Below, piece by piece: positions 1-8,700 of a stretch of 14,273 nucleotides of DNA (its first letter is position 1; every line of letters begins with the position of its first letter). Position numbers and translations under genes: made by a program. Origin of the DNA: Prolixibacteraceae bacterium (GTDB lineage Bacteria; Bacteroidota; Bacteroidia; Bacteroidales; Prolixibacteraceae). The stretch lies in NCBI GenBank assembly GCA_003537645.1, contig DPRM01000059.1, positions 26,954 to 41,226 on the forward strand. The letters run 5' to 3'. The notes below the pieces were generated by a model. It was not told the origin of the DNA, did not search any database, and saw nothing but the letters and a program-made list of their open reading frames with translations.

Positions 1-1127
1 CCGCCAATGTTGATGTTGGTAAAATCGTTGTAGGTTCCGCTTTCGCGGGCGGTGATCCCCACTTTGGGTGGCGCCGGATGGTTGTTAACCTTTATCCAGA
101 AACACGAGATCAATTCTTTGGCTTGCTCGCGGGTGAGCGTTCCTTCGGCAATTCCCAGGTTGTAGAAAGGAGCTAAATGCTGGTCGAAATGCCCGGGATT
201 CATGGCGTCCCAGCCGTTCAGTTCGGTAATAGTTCCGAGGTGAACGAACCAGTACATCTGGATGGCTTCCCAAAGGTTGCGCGGTGCATTGGCCGGAACC
301 CAGCGGCAGACTTCGGCAATTTTTAAAAGTTCAGCTTTCCGGGTTGAGTCGGTTTCAGCGGCAGCCATTTCTTCGGCAAGGTCGGCGTGCCGTTCAGCAA
401 ACAGGATGACGGCATCACACGAAATGTCCATCGCTTTCCATTCTTCCGATTTGTCGGTAGCCTCCGGATCGTTGAGGTAATCGAGCGAGGCCAGGTTGGC
501 GGCAATCTCGCGTTTGTAATCCAACATCCCTTTACGGTAGATTTTACCGTCGAGTGTCGTATGTCCGGGAGCGCGCTGCTCCATGAATTCGGTGAACATT
601 CCGGCTTCGTAAGCCAGTCGCCATTCCAGCGGAACATGGCTGAAGATACGCTCGCGCTGGGTTTTTCCGGACCAGTAAGGAATCACCTCGCGGGCATAGG
701 TGTCAATATCTTCCTGACTTATGGTATATCGTTGTAATTCGCGGGTATTGAGCACGTTCAGGTCTTCCACGCTGTGGCAAGTCAGTTCAGGGAAAGTAGG
801 TACACATTTGGGTTTGGGGCCGCGTTCGCCAACGATGAGCTCGCCATCGCCAATGTAAATGGCTTTCTTTTGGCAATGATCGAGATAATTGGCTGCCCGC
901 AACACCGGAATCGACATTTTTCCGAAGTTTTCCTTGTAAAATGCGGTTTCGTGCAGCGCGCGTTCAATCGATAATGATGGTTCGGCCTCAACGCTCAGTT
1001 TCCGGAGTTTCTGGATGCGTTCGTTCATTCCCGGACCGATGGGATTGGTTTTTGATTCGTAGAAATTGCCTTCGCTGGTTGCCTTGCGCAAAGGAGTTTC
1101 GGTATGTTGATTGATTTTTTCGAACAT
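1..1127 (-). CDS. hypD: Trans-4-hydroxy-L-proline dehydratase (glycyl radical enzyme), N-terminal part, runs off left edge
   Basis: The minus strand is open from the ATG at 1127-1125 to base 1, giving 375 codons with no stop, so the gene is cut by the window edge. The protein belongs to the pyruvate formate-lyase-like glycyl radical enzymes; HypD dehydrates trans-4-hydroxy-L-proline to pyrroline-5-carboxylate in the anaerobic cytoplasm, and ProC can then make proline. From memory, the Clostridioides difficile HypD pocket includes F152, H160, D278, S334, D339 and F340. Here F181, H189, D307, S363, D368 and F369 match all six at a constant offset of +29, which favours HypD over choline or glycerol lyases. 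The Cys-x-Glu loop and the C-terminal glycyl radical motif lie outside the window, so activity cannot be judged. No Shine-Dalgarno is seen. Sampled 60-base stretches are richer in G+C than the kinases. A different substrate within the family remains possible. Confidence 0.82.
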   Translation of the reverse strand, partial: MFEKINQHTETPLRKATSEGNFYESKTNPIGPGMNERIQKLRKLSVEAEPSLSIERALHETAFYKENFGKMSIPVLRAANYLDHCQKKAIYIGDGELIVGERGPKPKCVPTFPELTCHSVEDLNVLNTRELQRYTISQEDIDTYAREVIPYWSGKTQRERIFSHVPLEWRLAYEAGMFTEFMEQRAPGHTTLDGKIYRKGMLDYKREIAANLASLDYLNDPEATDKSEEWKAMDISCDAVILFAERHADLAEEMAAAETDSTRKAELLKIAEVCRWVPANAPRNLWEAIQMYWFVHLGTITELNGWDAMNPGHFDQHLAPFYNLGIAEGTLTREQAKELISCFWIKVNNHPAPPKVGITARESGTYNDFTNINIG

Positions 1128-1208
1128 GAGAAAAGAAATTATGAATTATAAAATCTAAATGATGAATGGAGCCGAAAACTTCAGAACCTGGTGAAAAAAG
1201 GAAGCTCG

Positions 1209-1230
1209 ACTTCTATACAAATACAGAAGT
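1209..1230. repeat. Imperfect 22-base dyad in the hypD leader
   Basis: The outer arms ACTTCT (1209-1214) and AGAAGT (1225-1230) are perfect complements, and two further TA/TA pairs lie symmetrically inside them. If transcription starts near 1345 on the minus strand, this lies in the hypD leader RNA and could form a short hairpin, or it could be a protein site on DNA. No T-run follows in either direction, so it is not an intrinsic terminator. Confidence 0.3.
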
Positions 1231-1333
1231 TCAGGGAATAAATCAATTGTAGAACATCAGGCAATTGAATAATCGCCGGTAGGTTTTAACAAGGGTTGTG
1301 ACACAGATGTGTGTTTTCATTTAAACACTATTT

Positions 1334-1359
1334 TATCTTTTAAAAGTGAATCAAAGATA
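1334..1359 (-). promoter_or_regulatory. Candidate hypD promoter -7 element inside an inverted repeat
   Basis: On the minus strand, bases 1359-1352 read TATCTTTG, an exact match to the Bacteroidota -7 form TAnnTTTG. Upstream on that strand a TTTG lies at 1387-1384, 24 bases away, a few bases longer than the usual spacing to the -33 element. The octamer is also one arm of a perfect 7-base inverted repeat: TATCTTT at 1334-1340 and AAAGATA at 1353-1359, with a 12-base spacer. Transcription would begin near 1345, giving a hypD leader of about 215 bases. The repeat would span the start point, a natural place for an operator. This is inference from motif and position only. Confidence 0.35.
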
Positions 1360-1502
1360 CAATTTTCGGAAGCTTAAAGCGCTCAAAATACTTGCTTCTG
1401 TGATTAATTTTCTACTGCTTTCATTTCTGCATTTTATTTGTAATTTTAAAACTTTCGGTAGTGTGAAGTAATTATTGTCAATAAAACTTTAGATCATTTT
1501 TT

Positions 1503-2327
1503 ATGATCGAATCGATTAAACCATATCTGATTCTTTTTATTTCCAGATACCAGCATGATATCTCGGTTTATGATGATACCTTCCTGAAAAATACAATTAC
1601 TGACCGGCAGGCCGAACTTGGGCTTTATACTGACAGAGAATACCTTAATTATCTTGAAAACAATATTGAGGAAGCCGCCATTTTTAAGGGCCGGTTAAGC
1701 AATTCGTACAGCGAATTTTTCAGGAACCCATTAACTTTTGCATACCTCGCACAGGTTGTTCTGCCAGAACTTATCAAAAAAAAGAAAAACAGAAAAGAGA
1801 AAGAAATCAGGATTTGGTCGGCCGCCTGTGCTGCCGGACAAGAAGCATATAGTCTGGCGATACTTTGTGATGAATTGATTGATCGCTTCAGTCCGGATAT
1901 TCATTGCCGGATTTTTGGAACCGATATCAGCACGGACGCACTCGATCAGGCCCGGAAGGGCGTTTTCCAGTCTCCAACATTGGGTAAGGTTTCCCTGAAA
2001 AGAATTCAGTCATATTTTACCAGAGACGATGAAGTTTATACGATTGTTCCATCATTTAGGGAGTGTATCGATTTTTCGGTATTTGACCTTCTTTCTGAAA
2101 ATGGATCATGTCCGCCGGCGAGTATTTATGGCAATTTTGATCTTGTTTTTTGCAGTAACCTGTTGTTTTATTACAAAACGGAAATTCGGAATCGTGTACT
2201 CGAAAAGATAGGAAACAGTCTGGCCCGTGGCGGTTTTCTTGTTACAAGTGAAACCGAACGGGAAATTGTGACGGGAAATTATTACCGTGAAGTTTTTGAC
2301 AATTCAGCGATATTTCAGAAAAGATGA
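1503..2327 (+). CDS. CheR-type protein-glutamate O-methyltransferase
   Basis: The protein has 274 residues, close to the usual CheR length. A helical N-terminal domain (about 1-70) leads into an AdoMet-dependent methyltransferase domain (about 75-270). Family motifs are plain: SEFFRNP at 70-76 (R74 fits the conserved cofactor-contacting Arg), WSAACAAGQEAYS at 105-117 (motif I), GTDIS at 139-143 (D141 fits the ribose-binding acid), FSVFDLL at 191-197, and FDLVFCSNLLFYY at 212-224, where the common CRN reads CSN. CheR enzymes methylate glutamates on chemoreceptor helices. No chemoreceptor or CheB lies in the window; the stop overlaps the start of a hybrid kinase gene in an ATGA, so the two are translationally coupled. 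The kinase may be its substrate or regulatory partner, but that is inference. No Shine-Dalgarno is seen before the ATG. The family call is firm; the target is unknown. Confidence 0.9.
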   Translation: MIESIKPYLILFISRYQHDISVYDDTFLKNTITDRQAELGLYTDREYLNYLENNIEEAAIFKGRLSNSYSEFFRNPLTFAYLAQVVLPELIKKKKNRKEKEIRIWSAACAAGQEAYSLAILCDELIDRFSPDIHCRIFGTDISTDALDQARKGVFQSPTLGKVSLKRIQSYFTRDDEVYTIVPSFRECIDFSVFDLLSENGSCPPASIYGNFDLVFCSNLLFYYKTEIRNRVLEKIGNSLARGGFLVTSETEREIVTGNYYREVFDNSAIFQKR

Positions 2328-5300
2328 TACAAAACATGAAGATTACAGATATTAAAATTGGGACACAGTTAAAATTCGGCTTTGCTGTTCTTTTGTTTTT
2401 TGTTGTTGTACTGGGTGTTATCTCACATCAGATGAACAACCAAATACATGAACAAACTGAAACGATCTATAATCACCCTTTTCAGGTACGAAAGGCATTG
2501 GGGAGTCTTGAATCCGATATATTGCGCATGCGTTTAGGTACACGAGACCTGATGCTGGCAAAAACCGATCAGGAAATACATGATGCCGTTCAGATGATGG
2601 AAGTTTCAGCTGCAGATGCACTCCAGCAGTTTGATGTGCTGTACAGTCAATATCTGGGGCCTCGCAGCGATGTTGACGATGCCTTTGCAGCTTTCACAAA
2701 ATGGAAAGTAGCCCGTGACGAAAACACCCGGCTGGCACATTTAGGAGAAATTGAAAAGGTAAAAGAAAGCGTGGCTTCAAGCGGAGCCGTCGGGAAGGCC
2801 AGAGATCAATTGATGGAGAAAATTAAAGTAATCGATGATTTTGCCAAAAACAAAGCTGTTGATTTATATGCCAGCTCTGCCCAGTTAAAAGATTCACTAA
2901 ACAGCCAATTGTTTCTGCTTGTAGCAGCAATTATGGCTTTATCGGTTCTCCTAAACTACTTTCTGCTGCGCAATATCCGTAAGCCATTGGACGAACTTAT
3001 CGGGGCAACACGTCGTTTTCATGCAGGCGAACTCAATGCGCGCAGTTCGTACCAATCAAAAAATGAATTTGGCGCATTGTCCGCCTCGTATAATGCGCTG
3101 GCCGACAATGTTCAGATGAATGTCGAGTTGGAAGAAAAATCGGGCAATATTACCCGACTGATGCTGAATGAAGACGATGCCCGGGAATTCTTCAAAGCCA
3201 CACTTACCGCACTGGCGGCACATACCAACTCGCAAATGGCTGCCGTTTATCTGCTGAGTGATGATAAAACAACGTTCGAACATTTCGAATCAATCGGCTT
3301 GAACGACAATGCCAAACAATCGTTTGATGCACTAAGTCTTGAAGGAGAATTCGGAAATGTGCTCGCTTCCGGAAAAGTCCAGCATCTCAAAAATATACCT
3401 GAAGATACCCGGTTTGCCTTTCATACAGTAAGTGGCCGGTTTATACCACGCGAGATACTGACTTCCCCAATTATTTCAGGAAACGAGGTCATCGCAGTTG
3501 TTTCACTGGCAAGTGTAAACCCTTACAACCCGCAAGCCGTTCAGCTGATTGATTATATTCTCGATATTTTAAGCGCCCGCGTTGAAGGTGTTCTGGCTTA
3601 CCGCAAGATTAAGGAAGTATCAGAAAAACTGGAACAAGTCAGCTCATACAACCGCAGCCTTATTGAAGCCAGTGTTGACCCGCTGGTAACCATAGGCTCC
3701 GACGGACGAATTATGGATGTGAATAATGCTACTGAAAGCGTCACTGGATATTCACGCGAGAAGCTGGTTGGCACAGATTTTTCAATCTACTTTACCGAGC
3801 CTGAAAAAGCCAAGGCTGGTTATCAGCAGGTTTTCCGCGAAGGTTCAGTGCGCGACTACGAATTGGCTATTCGAAGCAAAGATAATCGCGTAACTCCGGT
3901 ACTTTATAATGCTTCGGTTTACCGCGACGAATCGGGTGAAATTATTGGCGTGTTTGCAGCCGCCCGGGATATCACCGAGCGCAAACTCGCAGAGCAGGAG
4001 TTGCTTATCCTGAACAAAGAATTGTCGCGCCGTTCGGAGACGCTTTCGGTTGCCAACAATGAGCTTGAAATGCAAAAAAGAGAGCTTTCGACACAGGCAA
4101 GTGAACTGACGGAGCAAAATGTTGAACTGGAAATGCAGAAAAAGCAACTCGATGAATCGAACCGGTTAAAAACTATTTTTCTGTCGAATATGAGCCACGA
4201 GTTGCGAACACCACTTAATTCGGTGATTGCCCTTTCAGGAGTACTTAATCGTCGTTTGTCGGGCAAAGTTCCTGAAGAAGAATACAGTTATCTGGATGTT
4301 ATCGAGCGCAACGGAAAGCAATTGCTATCGCTTATCAACGATATTCTCGACCTTTCGCGCATTGAGGCCGGGCGCGAAGAAATTGAATTTAACCGGTTTA
4401 ACGCCGGAGAACTTATTGGCGAAGTTGTTGAGCTGATCAGCGCACAGGCCAGTCAAAAAAATATCGGTCTCCAGTATTCTGTTGGAATCGATCTTCCTCC
4501 GTTAAAAAGCGATTACGTAAAATGCCGCCATATTCTTCAGAATCTGGTAGCCAATGCCGTGAAATTCACAGAAGAAGGGGACGTTGAAATTAGCGCCGAA
4601 GTAAAAGGCGAATCGATTCAAATAACGGTAAGCGATACCGGAATCGGAATCGATCAGGAATATCTTCCCTTTATTTTCGACGAATTCCGACAGGCTGATG
4701 GAAGTAATTCCAGAAAATATGGTGGTACCGGGCTGGGGCTGGCCATCGCAAAAAAATATGCCAAGATGTTGGGTGGAAGCATTCTGGTTGAAAGCACCCG
4801 TGGAAAAGGATCGAAATTTACGTTTACAATGCCGCTTCAGGATTCGTCTATACATAAAAATATAGAAAGGTTCGCCGCACGAATGAACCCGGAAGGCTCA
4901 GCATTAATCGGAGAAGGCGATAAAAGGGATAAATCTATTCTTTTGGTTGAAGATACCGAGGCAGTTATTATTCAAATGAAGGATATGCTCGAATCGCAGG
5001 GCTACAATGTAATGGTGGCCCGCAACGGCAACGAAGCTTTTGAACAAATTGCGCGGCAGGTTCCCGATGGTATGATACTCGACCTGATGATACCCGAGGC
5101 AGATGGGTTCGAGGTTTTAAGAAAAATCCGAAGCGAAGAAATAACAGATCATTTACCGGTAATTATTCTAACCGCCAAATATATTACCAAAGACGAACTT
5201 TCTTTCCTGAAACACAACAGCATTCAACAGGTTATTCAGAAAGGCGATGTAAACAAGGAGCAGTTGCTTCATTCCGTTGCGCGGATGTTGTTTCCTGAAG

Positions 5301-5713
5301 CCATTAAAACCGACAACCCTGAACCCAAAACAAGGAGAAGACCAATTTCAGGAAAGCCATTGGTACTGGTGGTTGAAGACAATCCGGACAATATGCTTAC
5401 AATAAAAGCGCTTCTGGATGGAAAGTGCGATATAACAGAAGCCGAAGATGGAAGAACCGGGGTTGAACAGGCGAAAAAACATCGCCCACACTTGATTTTG
5501 ATGGACATTGCGCTTCCGGGCATGAACGGCATTGAAGCAATGAATGAGATTAGAAATGATCCTGATCTTGAGCCAATCCCAATTGTTGCTGTCTCGGCCA
5601 GCGCAATGAAAGGCGACCGCGAAGATTTTATCGCGCTTGGTTTCGATGGGTATATTTCAAAACCAATTGATAATACCTTTTTTCTGAAAACCATCGCCGA
5701 ATATTTAGGTTAA
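2324..5713 (+). CDS. Membrane hybrid histidine kinase: helical sensor, HAMP, GAF, PAS, kinase, two receivers
   Basis: The protein has 1129 residues. TM1 is near 17-36, a helical periplasmic sensor resembling chemoreceptor four-helix bundles spans about 37-193, and TM2 is near 194-215. Next come HAMP (about 213-268), GAF (275-425), PAS (441-556), a leucine-heptad coil (566-615), HisKA with H625 in SHELRTP, and HATPase_c (N744, DTGIG at 771-775, GTGLGL at 801-806). Receiver 1 has E876, D877, phospho-acceptor D920, T950 and K973 in QKGD instead of the usual KP; receiver 2 has E1018, D1019, D1061 and K1113-P1114. The kinase should autophosphorylate H625 and pass phosphate to a receiver. There is no Hpt or output domain. 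The first ATG overlaps the CheR stop by 4 bases; an in-frame ATG at 2336 (MKITDIKIG) is an equally plausible start and would end the overlap but not the proximity. The signal sensed is unknown. Confidence 0.93.
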   Translation: MIQNMKITDIKIGTQLKFGFAVLLFFVVVLGVISHQMNNQIHEQTETIYNHPFQVRKALGSLESDILRMRLGTRDLMLAKTDQEIHDAVQMMEVSAADALQQFDVLYSQYLGPRSDVDDAFAAFTKWKVARDENTRLAHLGEIEKVKESVASSGAVGKARDQLMEKIKVIDDFAKNKAVDLYASSAQLKDSLNSQLFLLVAAIMALSVLLNYFLLRNIRKPLDELIGATRRFHAGELNARSSYQSKNEFGALSASYNALADNVQMNVELEEKSGNITRLMLNEDDAREFFKATLTALAAHTNSQMAAVYLLSDDKTTFEHFESIGLNDNAKQSFDALSLEGEFGNVLASGKVQHLKNIPEDTRFAFHTVSGRFIPREILTSPIISGNEVIAVVSLASVNPYNPQAVQLIDYILDILSARVEGVLAYRKIKEVSEKLEQVSSYNRSLIEASVDPLVTIGSDGRIMDVNNATESVTGYSREKLVGTDFSIYFTEPEKAKAGYQQVFREGSVRDYELAIRSKDNRVTPVLYNASVYRDESGEIIGVFAAARDITERKLAEQELLILNKELSRRSETLSVANNELEMQKRELSTQASELTEQNVELEMQKKQLDESNRLKTIFLSNMSHELRTPLNSVIALSGVLNRRLSGKVPEEEYSYLDVIERNGKQLLSLINDILDLSRIEAGREEIEFNRFNAGELIGEVVELISAQASQKNIGLQYSVGIDLPPLKSDYVKCRHILQNLVANAVKFTEEGDVEISAEVKGESIQITVSDTGIGIDQEYLPFIFDEFRQADGSNSRKYGGTGLGLAIAKKYAKMLGGSILVESTRGKGSKFTFTMPLQDSSIHKNIERFAARMNPEGSALIGEGDKRDKSILLVEDTEAVIIQMKDMLESQGYNVMVARNGNEAFEQIARQVPDGMILDLMIPEADGFEVLRKIRSEEITDHLPVIILTAKYITKDELSFLKHNSIQQVIQKGDVNKEQLLHSVARMLFPEAIKTDNPEPKTRRRPISGKPLVLVVEDNPDNMLTIKALLDGKCDITEAEDGRTGVEQAKKHRPHLILMDIALPGMNGIEAMNEIRNDPDLEPIPIVAVSASAMKGDREDFIALGFDGYISKPIDNTFFLKTIAEYLG

Positions 5714-5717
5714 AAAC

Positions 5718-5735
5718 CTCTGTGTTTCTCTGTGT
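5718..5735. repeat. Two copies of CTCTGTGT in tandem, 10-base period
   Basis: CTCTGTGT occurs at 5718-5725 and again at 5728-5735, in the 52-base gap between the hybrid kinase and the next kinase. Similar CTCTGTG-rich stretches are, as far as I recall, common as dispersed intergenic repeats in environmental bacterial genomes. The short gap, with no -7 octamer, suggests that the flanking kinases are co-transcribed. Confidence 0.4.
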
Positions 5736-5765
5736 AAAGAAAAATTGAATTATAAAATACATCAG

Positions 5766-8700
5766 ATGCCAAAAATTCTCGCGATCGACGATATCAACGA
5801 TAACCTTATCAGCCTGAAAGCAATTATTCGCGATGCCATGCCTGAGGCTACCGTACTTACCGCACTAAATGGCTCCGAGGGGATTGAACTGGCTGTTGGC
5901 AATGACCCCGATGTAATCCTGCTCGATATTCTTATGCCGGGCATGGATGGGTTTGAAGTTTGCCGCCGCCTAAAGGAAGACGAACGGGTACAGGATATTC
6001 CGGTAGTTTTTGTTACAGCCATAAAAGGAGACAAAGAAAGCAGGATTAAAGCCATTGAAGTTGGGGCAGAAGGTTTTTTGGCAAAACCCATCGATGAGAT
6101 CGAACTGATTGCGCAAATTAGTGCGATGTCCAAGATTAAAGAAGCCGTAAAGCAAAAAGCCAACGAAAACGAACGATTGAAAACTTTGATTGAAGAACGT
6201 ACCCGGAAAATTGCAGAAAGCGAAGCGCAGTTCAGGGAATTCTTCAATAAGGCTTCCGATGCCATTTTTGTCGCCGAGATCGAATCGGGGATCATTGTCG
6301 ATGCCAACGAGGCTGCATCAAGGCTGACACTTATCCCCCGCGAAAAGCTGATCGGGATGCACCAATCTCAGCTACACCCTCCGGCAGATGAAAATTATAC
6401 GAAAGAAAATTTCAATAAGCACAAACAGGCCGTTGCGGGATCAAACAGCATGATCCCTGTCGAAAACAGGGTTATGCGTTCAGATGAGAGTATGGTGCCA
6501 GTAGAGATATTAGCATCCGAAGTTTCGTATCATGGGAAAAAATGCCTGATGGGAACTTTTCGCGACATTACCGAACGCAAAAAGGCAGAAGCTACTATTT
6601 TCAGGAATGAAGAAAGGTTTAAGCAAGTAACAGAATGTTCGGGAACATGGATATGGGAAGTTGATGCTTCGGGACTATACACGTACGTGAATGAATTTGA
6701 AGAAACTGTTTTAGGCTATCCTCCAGATGAGATTATTGGTAAAAAGTATTTTTATGATTTCTTCTGTCCTGAAACAAAAGAAGAAATTACCAAACAGGCA
6801 GTCGATGTTTTTAAGCGGAAGGGAACTTTCAGTAACTTCGAAAATGCCAATATTCATAAAGATGGACATCAGGTAATTCTCGAAACTGTCGGATTCCCAA
6901 TCCTTGATCCGGAAGGAAATCTGTTGGGATACAGGGGGGCCGACAAAGATATTACTGAGCGAAAAAGGGCTGAAGATGCCTTACGTAATAGTGAAGAAAA
7001 AATGAGTAGTATTTTCAGGGTAGCCCCTGCCGGTATTGGCGAAGTTGTAAACAGGGTTGTGATGGAGATAAATCCGCGAATTACTGAAATGACTGGCTAT
7101 ACAAAGGATGAAATACTTGGCAGGGATCCAAGATTTTTGTATCCCACCGAGGAAGAATATGATTATGTAGGCAAAGAAAAATACAGGCAAATAGCAGAGA
7201 AAGGGACTGGCGTTGTAGAAACCCGATGGAGAAGGAAAGACGGGTCTGTTATTGATATCATCCTGTCTTCAACACCAATTGACCCGACCGATAATTCGAA
7301 GGGGGTAATTTTTACGGCGCTCAACATTACCGATCGCAAAAAAGCTGAAGCAGCGCTTGTCGAGAGTGAGTTGTTTTTCAAAGAATCGCAGCGGGCAGCA
7401 TTTATTGGTTCGTATAAGTTTAATATAATTCCCGATATATGGAGCTCTTCCGAAGTTCTGGAACAGATCTTTGGCATTGATAAAAGTTACAACAGAAGTC
7501 TTCAGGGCTGGATGGATTTAACACATCCTGAAGACCGTGAGATGATGTCAAGGTATTTTGCTGAAGAAGTAATGGGAAAACGAAACCCGTTCAACAAGGA
7601 GTACCGCATCATCAGGAAATCGGATGGCGAAACCCGGTGGGTATTGGGTTTGGGCAAGTTAAATTTCGACAGCGATGGCAATGTAGTTGAAATGATTGGA
7701 ACCATTCAGGATATTACCGAAAAAGTAAGAGCTGACAAGGTTCAACAAGTACTTTATTCCATTTCGAATGCGGCGCTCTCGTCGATCGATTTATCGGAAC
7801 TGATTGAATTTATCAGCAAAGAAATCGGGAAATTGCTCGATTCGACCAACTTCTATATTGCCTTTTACGACGAAGAAACAAACATGCTTTCAACGCTATA
7901 CGAGCGCGACGAGAAAGATGTGCTTAATAGTTGGTCTGCCGAAAAATCGATTACCGGCTATGTAATCAAGCATCAGAAATCGATGCGAATTTCCTACGAA
8001 GATGTACAAAAGCTTTGCAATGCTGGTGAAATTGAAATGTTTGGAACACCCTCGAAAGTGTGGCTGGGCGTGCCACTAAGTATGAACAAAAAGGTTATTG
8101 GAGCGCTCGTTGTTCAAAGCTACGACGATCCGGAAGCTTATACCGAGCAGGATAAACTGATGCTCGAATTTATTTCGCACCAGATAAGTATTTCGATAGA
8201 ACGGAAAAAAGCCGAACAGGAATTAAACGAAGCACTCATAAAAGCGCAGGAATCGGATCGGTTAAAGTCGGCATTTCTGGCCAATATGAGTCACGAAATA
8301 CGCACCCCACTGAACAGTATTATTGGTTTTTCGGAACTAATGTGTGATCCGGATTTTGATTTTTCGCAACAACTGGATTTTTCGAGAATGATTAATTCAA
8401 GTGGCAATAATTTGTTGACAATTATTACCGACATTATGGATCTTTCGAAAATAGAGGCAGGTCAGATTATTATACGAAAAGAACCTTTTTCGGTGAATGA
8501 TCTGATTATAGATATTCAGAAAGAATATTCGTTTATGGCAGGTAAAAAAGGAATCAGACTGGAGCTTGACTTTTCGGAAATTGATGGGCAGCTTGAAATT
8601 GAAAGTGACGAATCGGCGCTTCGAAAAATTCTGATCAATTTTGTTGGCAACGCTATAAAATTTACCAGAGAGGGGAGCATCGAAATAGGGGTAAAACCTG

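Larger units (their letters stand above)
1128..1502. other. Divergent intergenic region between hypD and the CheR gene
   Basis: These 375 bases separate two divergently transcribed genes and must hold both promoters and the 5' leaders. I see no convincing coding frame, tRNA or riboswitch. Distinct elements are a minus-strand -7-like octamer inside an inverted repeat (1334-1359), an imperfect 22-base dyad (1209-1230) and a small perfect dyad, ACACA-GA-TGTGT, at 1301-1312. On the plus strand no exact TAnnTTTG occurs before the CheR start; the nearest thing is TTTATTTG at 1433-1440, with one mismatch. The CheR promoter is therefore not located with any confidence. Confidence 0.6.

Noticed and set aside
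323..637. 104-codon minus-strand frame within the first gene
   Set aside because: It is out of frame with the continuous glycyl radical enzyme frame on the same strand, which carries all the recognisable motifs.
1128..1502. Riboswitch or attenuator in the long hypD leader
   Set aside because: Only short imperfect dyads are visible; no terminator stem with a T-run and no recognisable aptamer core was found.
4058..4168. Classical chemoreceptor methylation site in the hybrid kinase coil
   Set aside because: I looked for small residues, two spacers and a Glu/Gln pair flanked again by small residues. Pairs such as E597-Q598 lack the required neighbours, so no exact consensus site is claimed.
4898..5290. 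A degenerate, inactive first receiver in the hybrid kinase
   Set aside because: Although the usual Lys-Pro is replaced by QKGD, the acid pair E876/D877, the acceptor D920, T950 and a lysine (K973) are all present, so it is probably functional.
5745..5765. TTG start giving seven extra residues (MNYKIHQ) on the second kinase
   Set aside because: The receiver begins right after the ATG at 5766, the homologous third kinase shares that MxKILAIDD beginning, and no ribosome site supports the TTG.
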